From Arthrobacter sp. MSA 4-2 (GTDB taxonomy: Bacteria > Actinomycetota > Actinomycetes > Actinomycetales > Micrococcaceae), in contig NZ_JAEKGC010000016.1 in assembly GCF_016405885.1 (NCBI RefSeq), positions 1 through 64,000 on the forward strand: 64,000 bases of DNA, in the 5' to 3' direction. Below the pieces are notes generated by a model that was not told the origin of the DNA, made no database searches, and saw nothing but the letters and a program-made list of their open reading frames with translations. Shown piece after piece: positions 44,423 to 52,517 of the stretch. Numbering within the stretch: the first letter of the stretch is position 1; every line of letters starts with the position of its first letter. The translations under genes and the position numbers were made by a program.

Positions 44423-45331
44423 GTGTCAGTGAGCGCTCCGGCGAAAGCCGCCATCCCGCCGGTGCGGCAGGACCGTGTCCGCAAGTACGGGCCCGACGGC
44501 ATCAGCGGACGGCGGCTCGGCCTGCGCATTGCGGTCGGCGTCATCATCGCGTTGGTTTTCCTGACGCCGTACCTGATCATGCTGGTCGGCTCCCTCAAGA
44601 CCCGGCCGGAAATCCTGAGGGTGCCGCCGCGGTACTTCCCGCAGGACGGCCTTCAGTTCGGGAACTACGCGTCGATGTGGTCGACGCCCGAGACCCCCCT
44701 GCCGTTCAACCTCATCTCAACACTGATCATCTCGATCTTTGCGACGCTGCTCGTGCTCCTGGTTGCCACGCCCGCGGCCTACTACACGGCACGTTTCCGC
44801 TTCCCGGGAAAGATCGCGTTCCTGTTCCTCGTCATCGTGACGCAGATGCTGCAGCCGGCGGTTCTCACCGCGGGGCTGTTCCGGCAGATGCTTGTTCTCG
44901 ACATCAACGACACGTGGCTGGCGATGATCCTGATCAACGCAGCCTTCAACCTTTCGTTCGCGCTGTGGATCATGCACAGCTTCTTCGCCGGCATCCCCAA
45001 GGAGATCGACGAGGCAGCCCAGCTCGACGGCGCCGGCCGGCTCAAGGTCCTCTTCACCGTGAACCTGCCGCTTGTCTGGCCCGGCATTGTCACCGCGATC
45101 ATCTTCACCTTCGTCTCCTCCTGGAACGAGTTCGCTGCGTCCCTGGTGATCATGTCCACGGCCGAAAACCAGCCGTTGTCGGTGGCGCTGACGAAGTTCA
45201 TCGGTCAATACGCCACGAGTTGGCAGTACGTGTTCGGCATCTCGATCGTGGCGATCATCCCCGTGATCATCCTCTTCGCACTCATCGAGAAGCGGCTGAT
45301 CGGCGGACTCACCGCGGGAGCCGTCAAGTAG
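44423..45331 (+). CDS. Sugar ABC transporter permease (MalG/MsmG type)
   Basis: This 302-residue second permease has six helices and the EAA loop EIDEAAQLDGAGRLKVLFTV. The start is GTG 44423 with AAGGAG eight bases upstream, 1 bp after the first permease stop. The two permeases should form the membrane channel for the binding protein at 42.1 kb. A hairpin terminator follows 17 bp after the stop. Confidence 0.94.
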   Translation: MSVSAPAKAAIPPVRQDRVRKYGPDGISGRRLGLRIAVGVIIALVFLTPYLIMLVGSLKTRPEILRVPPRYFPQDGLQFGNYASMWSTPETPLPFNLISTLIISIFATLLVLLVATPAAYYTARFRFPGKIAFLFLVIVTQMLQPAVLTAGLFRQMLVLDINDTWLAMILINAAFNLSFALWIMHSFFAGIPKEIDEAAQLDGAGRLKVLFTVNLPLVWPGIVTAIIFTFVSSWNEFAASLVIMSTAENQPLSVALTKFIGQYATSWQYVFGISIVAIIPVIILFALIEKRLIGGLTAGAVK

Positions 45332-45348
45332 CCGGGCCGAAGCATGGG

Positions 45349-45380
45349 AGGCGCTTCCAACTTTTCGTTGTGGAGCGCCT
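45349..45380 (+). terminator. Terminator hairpin of the sugar ABC operon
   Basis: AGGCGCT (45349-45355) pairs with AGCGCCT (45374-45380), and an inner AAC/GTT stem closes a TTTTC loop. It begins 17 bp after the second permease stop; TCTGC follows instead of a long T-run. Confidence 0.7.
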
Positions 45381-45435
45381 TCTGCGGTGCTATCCCTAGA
45401 AGATGTCCGCAGCGGAGCGTGTCGAAGGAGAAGCG

Positions 45436-45750
45436 ATGACAACGAGTCCCGACGCAGAGGAACGCGAGCTCAGCGACTGGAGCCGCACCCTGACCCAGGC
45501 GCTGCAGATCCTCGACCTTGAGGTGGACTCCGCCAAGATCCTCGAGGTGGCCGCCCGGTCGTCGTCGGCCGTCGCGCCGAACGCGGGAGCCATCAGTGCC
45601 TTCCTCGTGGGATATGCGGCGGGCACCGTCACCACCAAGGGCCGCAAGGGTGCGGACGAGGCGGTCCAGAAGGCCGCCTCCACCGTGCTGCGGGTGCTTG
45701 CCACGGGCGATGACCGCGAAGAAGAAGGCTGGACCGGCACCGCGCAGTAA
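45436..45750 (+). CDS. DUF6457-domain protein
   Basis: This 104-residue soluble protein has the pattern SDWSRTLTQALQILDLEVDSAKILEVAARSS and then NAGAISAFLVGYAAG, which I recognise as DUF6457. Related domains occur fused to MobA-like molybdopterin nucleotidyltransferases, so a link with molybdenum-cofactor enzymes is possible; a molybdopterin oxidoreductase lies about 2.2 kb downstream on the other strand. I chose ATG 45436 after GAAGGAGAAGCG. Function is not established. Confidence 0.75.
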   Translation: MTTSPDAEERELSDWSRTLTQALQILDLEVDSAKILEVAARSSSAVAPNAGAISAFLVGYAAGTVTTKGRKGADEAVQKAASTVLRVLATGDDREEEGWTGTAQ

Positions 45751-45755
45751 ATTCC

Positions 45756-45819
45756 GCGTTGAGTGTGCAGCTCACCACCGAAAGCCCGTTCCAAAGGGTG
45801 GTGAGCTGCAGTTTCGGCG
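45756..45819. repeat. 64-bp palindromic repeat, copy 1 (REP-like)
   Basis: This unit starts 6 bp after the DUF6457 stop and differs from copy 2 at a single base. Internally, GCAGCTCACCACC and GGTGGTGAGCTGC form a perfect 13-bp inverted repeat around a 17-base loop containing CCGTTCCAAAG. The layout is typical of repetitive extragenic palindromes. Confidence 0.85.
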
Positions 45820-45860
45820 CGGGGCGGGTGTGGCCGCGTCGGTGCGTTCCGGCGGCTTGC

Positions 45861-45924
45861 GCGTTGAGTGTGCAGCACACCACCGAAAGCCCGTTCCAAA
45901 GGGTGGTGAGCTGCAGTTTCGGCG
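45861..45924. repeat. 64-bp palindromic repeat, copy 2 (REP-like)
   Basis: This is the same unit as copy 1, 105 bp further on, in the same orientation and with one change (GCAGCACACC instead of GCAGCTCACC) that puts a single mismatch in the stem. The unmatched 41 bp between copies is GC-rich and non-coding. Confidence 0.85.
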
Positions 45925-45997
45925 GGAGTAGGAGCCGGCGACGGTGTCGAGATGGCCTCGGGAGTGCTCCGCGTCGGTGTTGGAACGTCGGTGTTAG

Positions 45998-47521
45998 CTA
46001 GTCTGTGCCGGTGCCGGTGTCGGCTGACGGCGGCCCCGGTGCCGTGAGGTGCTGCAGTGCCTGCTCGAGGAAGCCGCGCAGCGCCGGATCGGTCGTCAAT
46101 GCAAGGGCCCTGCCGTAGGCCTCCGCCGCCTCCGCGGTCCGGCCCGCCTCGGCCAGCAGGTGCGCTCGGGTTGCCCAGGCCGGCTGGAAATCCTCGAGAG
46201 CCGGAGCGTTCGCCGCGTCGAGGAAGGACAGGGCCGCGTCCGGGCCGGATGCCTCGCCCAGGGTGGAAGCGAGTGAGACGATCCCTCCGAGAGTAGGTGT
46301 GAGGGCCACCAGGGCCTCGTTGAGGCGGAGCAACGCCTGCCAGTCGGTCCTCCCCGTGCGGGCCCGGGCGCAGTGGACCGACTGCATCGCGGCCTCGAGC
46401 TGGAACCTTCCGATTCGCCCTAGGGAGTGGGCACGCCGCAGGTGTTCTTCTCCGCGGGCGATCAGATCACGATCCCAAAGGCTGGTGTCCTGAAGGGCGA
46501 GGGGAACAAACCCTCCGGCCGAGGCAGTACGCGCGGTTCCCCGGGCCAGCGACAGGCAGATCAACGCGGCCAGTCCGTGCACCTCCGGCTCGTTGGGAAG
46601 CAGTTCAGTGAGAAGCGTCGCAAGGTACAGCGCCTCGGCGGCGAGGTTCTCGGGAGGGTCGGCGCCTGCCCCGGCCTCGGAGTGAGCCCCGGTGTCCGGG
46701 CCTGCCCCGAGGCGGGCCCGGGCGTCGACCCCTGTCTGAGGTTGGGCCCCGGCGTCCGCCCCGGATGGTTCACCCAACCCAACTCCCGCCCGCACTCTTC
46801 GGGCGCCCGGCGAGGGGCTTCGCCAGTCGAGGGCATACGCGCCGTACACCGCCTCGAGCACCGCGGGCAGGCGCTCCTTCAGCACTGTCGTGTCGGGCAG
46901 GACGAAGGGAATGCGGGCCTCGCGGATGCGCCGCTTGGCGCGTACGAGGCGCTGCGCCATCGCCGGTGCCGGCACGGCGAAGGCCGAGGCGATCCGGTCC
47001 GACGGAACGCCTAGAACCACCTGGAGCATCAGGGGCGTACGGACCCCCGGGTCGATGGCGGGGTGGGCGCAGACGAAGAGCAGGGCGAGCCGTCGGTCCG
47101 GAATGGCCTCGACGTCGACCTCGTCCCAGTGCACGGCACCCGGCAGGGCGGAGCCGGACCCGACGGGTGAAGGGACAGCCACCAGGGAGCCTGTTCTCCG
47201 GGATGTGCCACTCGGGGGACCTGCTCCGGAGGAACCGGCGTCGGGCTCCAACGGCACGGAGGTACGGTAGGCCGCCGACCGGTAGCGGTCCCGCTGCCGG
47301 TTGCGCGACACCGTGAACAGCCAGGCCTCGGGGTTCTCCGGGATGCCGGAAACCGGCCAGTTGGTCAGCGCGCGGAGGAACGCGTCGGCCAGGGCATCCT
47401 CGGCGGCCTGAAGGTCGCCGGTGGGTGCGGCGAGCAGGGCGAGCAGGCGGCCGTAGGAGGCGCGGGCCACGGACTCGGCCCGAGCCCGCGCCTCGGCAGT
47501 GCTCAGCCCAGTTCCTGCCAC
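45998..47521 (-). CDS. ECF-type RNA polymerase sigma factor, ECF42-like with C-terminal TPR-type extension
   Basis: This protein of about 507 residues has sigma region 2 at the N-terminus (LQAAEDALADAFLRALTNWP, NPEAWLFTVSRNRQRDRYR) and region 4 (VLGVPSDRIASAFAVPAPAMAQRLVRAKRRIRE). A long helical C-terminal extension with repeat character (ALRLNEALVALTPTLGG, AEAAEAYGRALALTTDPALRGFLEQAL) follows, as in the ECF42 group. Between about 240 and 290 there is a low-complexity Gly/Ala/Pro/Asp insert. I chose GTG 47521, which overlaps the stop of the YCII/DGPF gene by 19 bp; that gene pair is the known ECF42 arrangement. No anti-sigma gene is present. Confidence 0.88.
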   Translation of the reverse strand: MAGTGLSTAEARARAESVARASYGRLLALLAAPTGDLQAAEDALADAFLRALTNWPVSGIPENPEAWLFTVSRNRQRDRYRSAAYRTSVPLEPDAGSSGAGPPSGTSRRTGSLVAVPSPVGSGSALPGAVHWDEVDVEAIPDRRLALLFVCAHPAIDPGVRTPLMLQVVLGVPSDRIASAFAVPAPAMAQRLVRAKRRIREARIPFVLPDTTVLKERLPAVLEAVYGAYALDWRSPSPGARRVRAGVGLGEPSGADAGAQPQTGVDARARLGAGPDTGAHSEAGAGADPPENLAAEALYLATLLTELLPNEPEVHGLAALICLSLARGTARTASAGGFVPLALQDTSLWDRDLIARGEEHLRRAHSLGRIGRFQLEAAMQSVHCARARTGRTDWQALLRLNEALVALTPTLGGIVSLASTLGEASGPDAALSFLDAANAPALEDFQPAWATRAHLLAEAGRTAEAAEAYGRALALTTDPALRGFLEQALQHLTAPGPPSADTGTGTD

Positions 47522-47880
47522 TGTCCCTCGCGGAAGGAGATCGCTGACGGACGGATCTCGATCACCCCGTACTGGGCGCCCGGGCACTTGGAGGCCCAGG
47601 CGAGGGCCTCGTCGAGGTCCGGGACGTCGATGACGAAGGCCCCGGCGAGCTTTTCCTTGGTGTCGGCGAACGGGCCGTCCTGGATGGAGAGAGTGCCCGT
47701 CCGCAGCGTCACCGTCGTGGTCATCTCGGCGGACTTGAGGATCTCCGCGGCGACGAGGATGCCCGCGGCGTTGAGCGACTTCGCGTACGCATCGAAAGCC
47801 TCCCGGAAAGGGGCCATGTCCTCCTCGGTGATGCCGGCGTCGGCGGGTTCGGGGTTATTCAGGAGCAGGGAGTAACGCAT
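47503..47880 (-). CDS. YCII/DGPF-domain protein, partner of the ECF42 sigma factor
   Basis: This 125-residue protein begins MRYSLLLNNPEPADAG and carries the name-giving QDGPFADTKEKLAGAFVIDV segment, followed by DLDEALAWASKCPGA. DGPF proteins of the YCII fold are encoded next to ECF41/ECF42-type sigma factors and are thought to take part in their regulation or regulon; the mechanism is unclear. I chose ATG 47880, preceded by AAAGGTCC. Its 3' end overlaps the sigma gene by 19 bp, so translation of the two is coupled. Confidence 0.9.
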   Translation of the reverse strand: MRYSLLLNNPEPADAGITEEDMAPFREAFDAYAKSLNAAGILVAAEILKSAEMTTTVTLRTGTLSIQDGPFADTKEKLAGAFVIDVPDLDEALAWASKCPGAQYGVIEIRPSAISFREGQWQELG

Positions 47881-47985
47881 GGTTTGGACCTTTCGTATTC
47901 GGCGGGCGCGGGGTGCGTCCCGTATGCCCATGACGGCCGGAGCGGCCCCGAATCGACATTTCCACGGGAAAATCCCGCGAAATTC

Positions 47986-50355
47986 TCAGGCCGGCGCCGC
48001 CGCCGCGGAACCGGCGTTCGCGTCCGCCGCCTCACCCGCCTCCTCGCCCGCCGCGTCACGAGCAGTCGGCTCGAGCCGAATCAGGACCGCCTTCGACACC
48101 GGGGTGTTGCTTCCCTCGGCCACCGAGTCCAGCGGGACGAGGACATTGGCCTCCGGGTAGTAGGCCGCGGCGCATCCCCGGGCGGTGGGATAGGACACCA
48201 GCCGGAAGTCGCGCAGCACGCGTTGGATCCCGTCGTCGTACACGCCGTGCAGGTCGACCTGCTGGCCGTCGGACAGGCCGAGCTCGGCGATGTCCTCGGG
48301 GCTGACGAACACGACGTGGCGGCCCTTCCGGATGCCTCGGTAGCGGTCGTTGTGCCCGTAGATGGTGGTATTCCACTGGTCGTGCGAGCGTACGGTCTGG
48401 AGGATCAGGGTGCCCGGCGGACGCTCGAGGGGCTCAAGGTCATTCACAGTCAGCACGGCACGACCCGTGGGGGTGCGGAAAGTCCGCGAGTCCCGTGGTC
48501 CGTTGGGCAGCACGAAACCGCCGTCCTGCCGGATCCGCTCGTTGTAGTTCTCGCAGCCGTCAACGACGTGGGAGATGTGTTCGCGGATGAGGTCGTAGTT
48601 CTTCTCGAAGCCGGCCCAGTCTGCCTTCACCCGGTCGCCGAGCGTCTCGCGGGCCAGCCGGCTGATGATCACCGGCTCGGAGAGCAGGGTGTGCGACACC
48701 GGCTCCACGCTGCCAAATGAGGGGTGGACGGCGCACACTGTGTCCTCGACCGAGACGAACTGGCGGCCGCTCTCCTGCACGTCGATTTCGGTGCGCCCCA
48801 TGGTCGGCAGGATCAGGGCCTCTTCCCCGGTGATCAGGTGGGAGCGGTTGAGCTTGGTGGAGATCTGCACGGTCATCTCGGTGTTGGCGAAGGCCGCCTC
48901 GGCGACCTGTGTGTCGGAGATGGCCGACACCAGGTTGCCGCCGAGGGCGACGAGCACCTTAATCTTCCCGTCGCGCATCTGGTGGATGCTTTCGACGGAG
49001 TCGACGCCGTGGTCCCTCGGCACGTCAAAGGAGAACTCCTTGCCGAGCGCGTCGAGGAAGGTCGACGGCATCTGCTCCCAGATGCCCATGGTGCGGTCGC
49101 CCTGCACATTGCTGTGCCCGCGGATGGGGGAGGCACCGGCACCGGGCTTGCCGATATTGCCGCGCAGCAGCAGCAGGTTGATGATCTCCTTGATCGTGGG
49201 GACTGCCTTCTTCTGCTGCGTGATCCCCATCGCCCACGTAATGATGACCCGCTCGGCCCGCAGGTAGCGTGCGGCAAGTTCGTCGATCTCCTCGCTGCGC
49301 AGCCCGGTCGCCTCGAGCACCGCCTGCTCGTCGAGCTGGGCGAGGTGCTCGCGGAGCTCATCGAGGCCCTCGCAGTGCTTCTCGAGGAAGTCGTGGTCGA
49401 GGACCTTGCCCGGATTCCTTGCCTCGGCCTCGAACACCCGCTTGGAGACGGCCTGGAGCAGCGCCATGTCGCCGCCGAGCCGGATCTGCAGGAACTGATC
49501 GGCGATCTCGGTGCCGCGCCCGACGATGCCGCTGACCCGCTGCGGGTTCTTGTACCTCCGCAGGCCCGCCTCGGGCAGGGGGTTTACGGCGACGATCTTC
49601 GCGCCGTACTCCTTGGCCTCCTCCAGCGCGGTGAGCATGCGCGGATGGTTGGTCCCCGGATTCTGGCCGAGGATGATGATCAGGTCCGACTTCGCGAAGT
49701 CGTCGTAGGTGATGGTGGCCTTGCCGATGCCGATCGTCTGGCCCATGCCCCAGCCCGAGGACTCATGGCACATGTTCGAGCAGTCGGGCAGGTTGTTCGT
49801 GCCGAAGCCCCGGACGAACAGCTGGTAGAGGAACGCCGCCTCGTTCGAGGTCCGCCCGCTGGTGTAGAAGGCCGCCTCATGCGGGGATTCCAGGGAGTTG
49901 AGTTTCCGGGCGACAATCGAGAACGCCTCGTCCCAGCCCACCGGACGGTAGTGGTCCTCGCCGGCGGCCTTGTAGACGGGCTCGGTAAGCCGGCCCTGCA
50001 TGCCGAGCCAGTACTCGGTGCGTGCACGCAGGTCGGTCAGCGAGTGTTCGGCCCAGAACTCAGTGCCGATGACGACGGGGGTGGCCTCCCAGGTCACCGC
50101 CTTGGCGCCGTTTTCGCAGAACTCGAAGGCCTTGCGGTGGTTCGGGTCGGGCCAGGCGCAACTGGGACAGTCGAAACCGTCCTTCTGGTTCAGCGCCAGC
50201 AGGGTCTTCCGGGTCCGGTCCACCCCCATGTGCTCGAGCGCCGGCTTCATTGAGTAGTAGACCCCCGGCACGCCGGCGGCCCAGTTTTTCGGCCGGTTCT
50301 TGACCTCGACGTTCTTCTCGTCGGGTTCCTCGACCGGAGGGTTGCTGCGGACCAC
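47986..50355 (-). CDS. FdhF/YdeP-family molybdopterin oxidoreductase
   Basis: This protein of about 789 residues belongs to the formate-dehydrogenase-like MopB superfamily, YdeP branch. GFDCPSCAWPDP stands near the N-terminus, where formate dehydrogenases have a four-Cys Fe-S site; only two Cys are visible. Later motifs are SGRTSNEAAFLYQLFVR, NMCHESSGWGMGQTIGIG, ILGQNPGTNHPRML, GASPIRGHSNVQGDR and the C-terminal MopB domain. The last 25 residues are an Ala/Glu tail. I chose GTG 50355 after AGAAGGGAAG; a GTG at 50427 lacks a ribosome-binding site. YdeP-like proteins are linked to acid resistance in Escherichia coli. No FdhD or cofactor genes are adjacent. Confidence 0.9.
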   Translation of the reverse strand: MVRSNPPVEEPDEKNVEVKNRPKNWAAGVPGVYYSMKPALEHMGVDRTRKTLLALNQKDGFDCPSCAWPDPNHRKAFEFCENGAKAVTWEATPVVIGTEFWAEHSLTDLRARTEYWLGMQGRLTEPVYKAAGEDHYRPVGWDEAFSIVARKLNSLESPHEAAFYTSGRTSNEAAFLYQLFVRGFGTNNLPDCSNMCHESSGWGMGQTIGIGKATITYDDFAKSDLIIILGQNPGTNHPRMLTALEEAKEYGAKIVAVNPLPEAGLRRYKNPQRVSGIVGRGTEIADQFLQIRLGGDMALLQAVSKRVFEAEARNPGKVLDHDFLEKHCEGLDELREHLAQLDEQAVLEATGLRSEEIDELAARYLRAERVIITWAMGITQQKKAVPTIKEIINLLLLRGNIGKPGAGASPIRGHSNVQGDRTMGIWEQMPSTFLDALGKEFSFDVPRDHGVDSVESIHQMRDGKIKVLVALGGNLVSAISDTQVAEAAFANTEMTVQISTKLNRSHLITGEEALILPTMGRTEIDVQESGRQFVSVEDTVCAVHPSFGSVEPVSHTLLSEPVIISRLARETLGDRVKADWAGFEKNYDLIREHISHVVDGCENYNERIRQDGGFVLPNGPRDSRTFRTPTGRAVLTVNDLEPLERPPGTLILQTVRSHDQWNTTIYGHNDRYRGIRKGRHVVFVSPEDIAELGLSDGQQVDLHGVYDDGIQRVLRDFRLVSYPTARGCAAAYYPEANVLVPLDSVAEGSNTPVSKAVLIRLEPTARDAAGEEAGEAADANAGSAAAAPA

Positions 50356-50473
50356 GGTGCACTTCCCTTCTTCCGGCACCGCTCGTCCCTGGGCGCATGC
50401 CGGTTCCTCTGCGGAACACCTTGTCACTCAGGACTAGCAGGCGCGCGGAGCCGCCGCAACCCTTTGTTGGCCC

Positions 50474-51400
50474 CTAGAGGGTGTGGATGCTCCAGCGCGC
50501 CTCGTGGGATCCGCCGGGAGCCAGCACGACGAGGTCGGTGCCCGAATTGAAGGCATCCGGCGGGCACGTCATGGGCTCCACGGCCATGCCGATGCGGGAG
50601 ACCGCAGGGTCCGGCTGGTCCGCAGTGTGCACCTGCACCCAGGGGCAGTCCCGGCCGAAGGTGATGCCCGCGCCGCGGCCGTCGGTGCCGGTGACACCCA
50701 CGGTGACCCGCCCGTCGGCGTCGTACGCCAGGTCCGTGAAGGCATGGTCGATGAAGGTCGCGCCCACGGCGCGAGGAGCTCGGAAATCGAACTCCTCGTG
50801 CACCGGGTCGAGGGTGGTGGGGATCAGCCGGTCCTCGGTGACGTTCAGGACGGAGTCCGCGGGCAGGGAGAGGGTCCAATCGTCGACGAGGCCGTTCCCG
50901 CCCACGAGATACGGGTGCGGCGCGGTGCCGTAGGGGGCGGGGGAGGGCCCGGTGTTTGTCGCCGTCACCGTCGTGGACAGGCCGCCGTCGTCGAGCACGT
51001 AGTCAACCTGGACCAGGAGGCGGAAGGGGTAGCCGTCCTGGGGGACCACCTCGGCACGAAGCCGGACGGAGGACTCGGTGTGCTCCTCGGCAACCCAGTC
51101 CTGCCAGGCCATCAGCCCGTGCAGGGCGTGACCGCGGTTGGGCTCGGTCATTGCGAGGAAGTTTTCCTTCCCGCCGAAGGTGTACCGGGCGTCGACGATC
51201 CGGTTGGGCCAGGGCGCCAGGAGTGCACCGCGGAAGAAGGGGCGGACCTCGGATTCCTCGTAGGGCACGACGAGGTCCCGGCCCTCGAAGCGCAGCCGGC
51301 GGACCGAGGCTCCGACACCGGCGATGTCGGCGGTGTAGCCGCCGGCGCGAAGCGTGTACTGGTGGCCCGAGACGGGCACTGCGGGGTCCATCGGTGTCAT
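50474..51400 (-). CDS. Aldose 1-epimerase family protein (galactose mutarotase type)
   Basis: This 308-residue beta-sandwich enzyme has the substrate-binding NRIVDARYTFGG, the His pair in NRGHALHGLM and APHPYLVGG, and the catalytic Glu in AVEPMTCPPDAFNSG. It should interconvert alpha and beta anomers of a free aldose. It reads toward the oxidoreductase but follows an importer operon on the same strand with a terminator in between. The nearby GH2 glycosidase would release galactose or glucuronate, so mutarotation fits the same pathway. Confidence 0.92.
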   Translation of the reverse strand: MTPMDPAVPVSGHQYTLRAGGYTADIAGVGASVRRLRFEGRDLVVPYEESEVRPFFRGALLAPWPNRIVDARYTFGGKENFLAMTEPNRGHALHGLMAWQDWVAEEHTESSVRLRAEVVPQDGYPFRLLVQVDYVLDDGGLSTTVTATNTGPSPAPYGTAPHPYLVGGNGLVDDWTLSLPADSVLNVTEDRLIPTTLDPVHEEFDFRAPRAVGATFIDHAFTDLAYDADGRVTVGVTGTDGRGAGITFGRDCPWVQVHTADQPDPAVSRIGMAVEPMTCPPDAFNSGTDLVVLAPGGSHEARWSIHTL

Positions 51401-51521
51401 GAGTTCCTCTGGGGTGGGTGCTGGGTACTGGCTGGGAAGGCGCCTCCGCGGGAGGTGCCTTCAGAAGTCTAGTGCGCAGGGATCGGGGTTTCGGTCGTCC
51501 CCTGACATGGCGCTTAACGGG

Positions 51522-51555
51522 CGATTCCCCCCGGCGCGTGCGCCGGGGGGAATCG
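51522..51555 (-). terminator. Terminator of the ABC importer operon
   Basis: CGATTCCCCCCGGCGC pairs with its exact complement across a 2-4 base loop, giving a stem of 15-16 bp. It lies 42 bp past the stop of the last permease gene and separates it from the epimerase gene. No T-run is visible on -. Confidence 0.8.
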
Positions 51556-51596
51556 GGAACCGTTGTGAGCCCTTCGGGGGTTCAGCCCTTCAGGTG

Positions 51597-52517
51597 TTAC
51601 CCCTTCACGCCGGAGCGTGAGACTCCCTCGATGATGAACCTCTGGAGGAAGACGAACAGCGCCAGGACCGGAAGGCTAGCCATCACGGCGCCGGCCATCA
51701 GCAGGTCGTACCTCACCGCGTTGGCCGACTGGAGGGTCGAAAGGCCCGCGGGCAGGGTCTGCACCTCGGGGCTGAAGAGCACGTAAATCGGCCAGAGGAA
51801 GTCGTTCCAGTTGGTGAGGAACGCCAGCAGCGCCAGCGTGGCCATTGCGGGCTTCGCGAGCGGCAGGATGATCTTCGTGAACATCTCGAACCGGTTCGCC
51901 CCATCGAGCCGGGCGGCTTCCTCGAGGTCTTCAGGCAGCGCTCCGAAGAACTGCCGCATGAAGAACACACCGAAGGCCGACGCAGCGGTCGGGACGATGA
52001 TCGCCACCAGGGCGTTGAGCCAGCCCAGGCCGCTCACGATCAGGTAGTTCGGGATGATCAGGATGACCGGGGGCACCAGCAGCGTGGCGACGATGACGCC
52101 GAACACGATCTTCTTGCCCCGGAACTCCATCCGCGCCAGCGGGTAGGCGGCGAGGGCGGAGATCACGACGACGAGGGCCGCGTGGAGCAGTGCGGCCACC
52201 ATGCTGTTGAGGAACCAGCGCAGCACCGGGGTGCTGCTGCCGGGGGCGAGGATCGACTCGTACGCCTGCAGCGTCCACGGGTCGGGGATCCAGCTCGGCG
52301 GGATCCCGGTGGCATCCTCACGCGTCTTGAAGGACGTGACGAACATGAAGATGAGCGGGCTGATGAAGATCAGCGCCACAATGCTGAGGATGATCAGCCG
52401 CAGGACCATCTTGCGCCGCCCGGCGGGATCGGCGCGCTTGGTGGACGGGCGCCCGCTGTTCCCTGCACCGGATGCGCCGGATGCTGTTGACGCACCGGAC
52501 TCGGTGAGCTGTGTCAT
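51597..52517 (-). CDS. Carbohydrate ABC transporter permease (MalG type)
   Basis: This 306-residue permease has six helices and the EAA loop DLEEAARLDGANRFEMFTKI. A Ser/Ala/Gly-rich N-terminal tail precedes helix 1. Its start overlaps the stop of the other permease gene by 4 bp (ATGA type), so the two are translationally coupled. With the binding protein at 54 kb and an ATPase from elsewhere, it imports an oligosaccharide or glycoside that the LacI-controlled GH2 enzyme is likely to cleave. Confidence 0.94.
   Translation of the reverse strand: MTQLTESGASTASGASGAGNSGRPSTKRADPAGRRKMVLRLIILSIVALIFISPLIFMFVTSFKTREDATGIPPSWIPDPWTLQAYESILAPGSSTPVLRWFLNSMVAALLHAALVVVISALAAYPLARMEFRGKKIVFGVIVATLLVPPVILIIPNYLIVSGLGWLNALVAIIVPTAASAFGVFFMRQFFGALPEDLEEAARLDGANRFEMFTKIILPLAKPAMATLALLAFLTNWNDFLWPIYVLFSPEVQTLPAGLSTLQSANAVRYDLLMAGAVMASLPVLALFVFLQRFIIEGVSRSGVKG

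Noticed and set aside
45998-47587. A 22-codon longer start for the sigma factor
   Set aside because: The extra residues are coded fully within the YCII gene and do not match the family N-terminus; GTG 47521 fits the usual short overlap.
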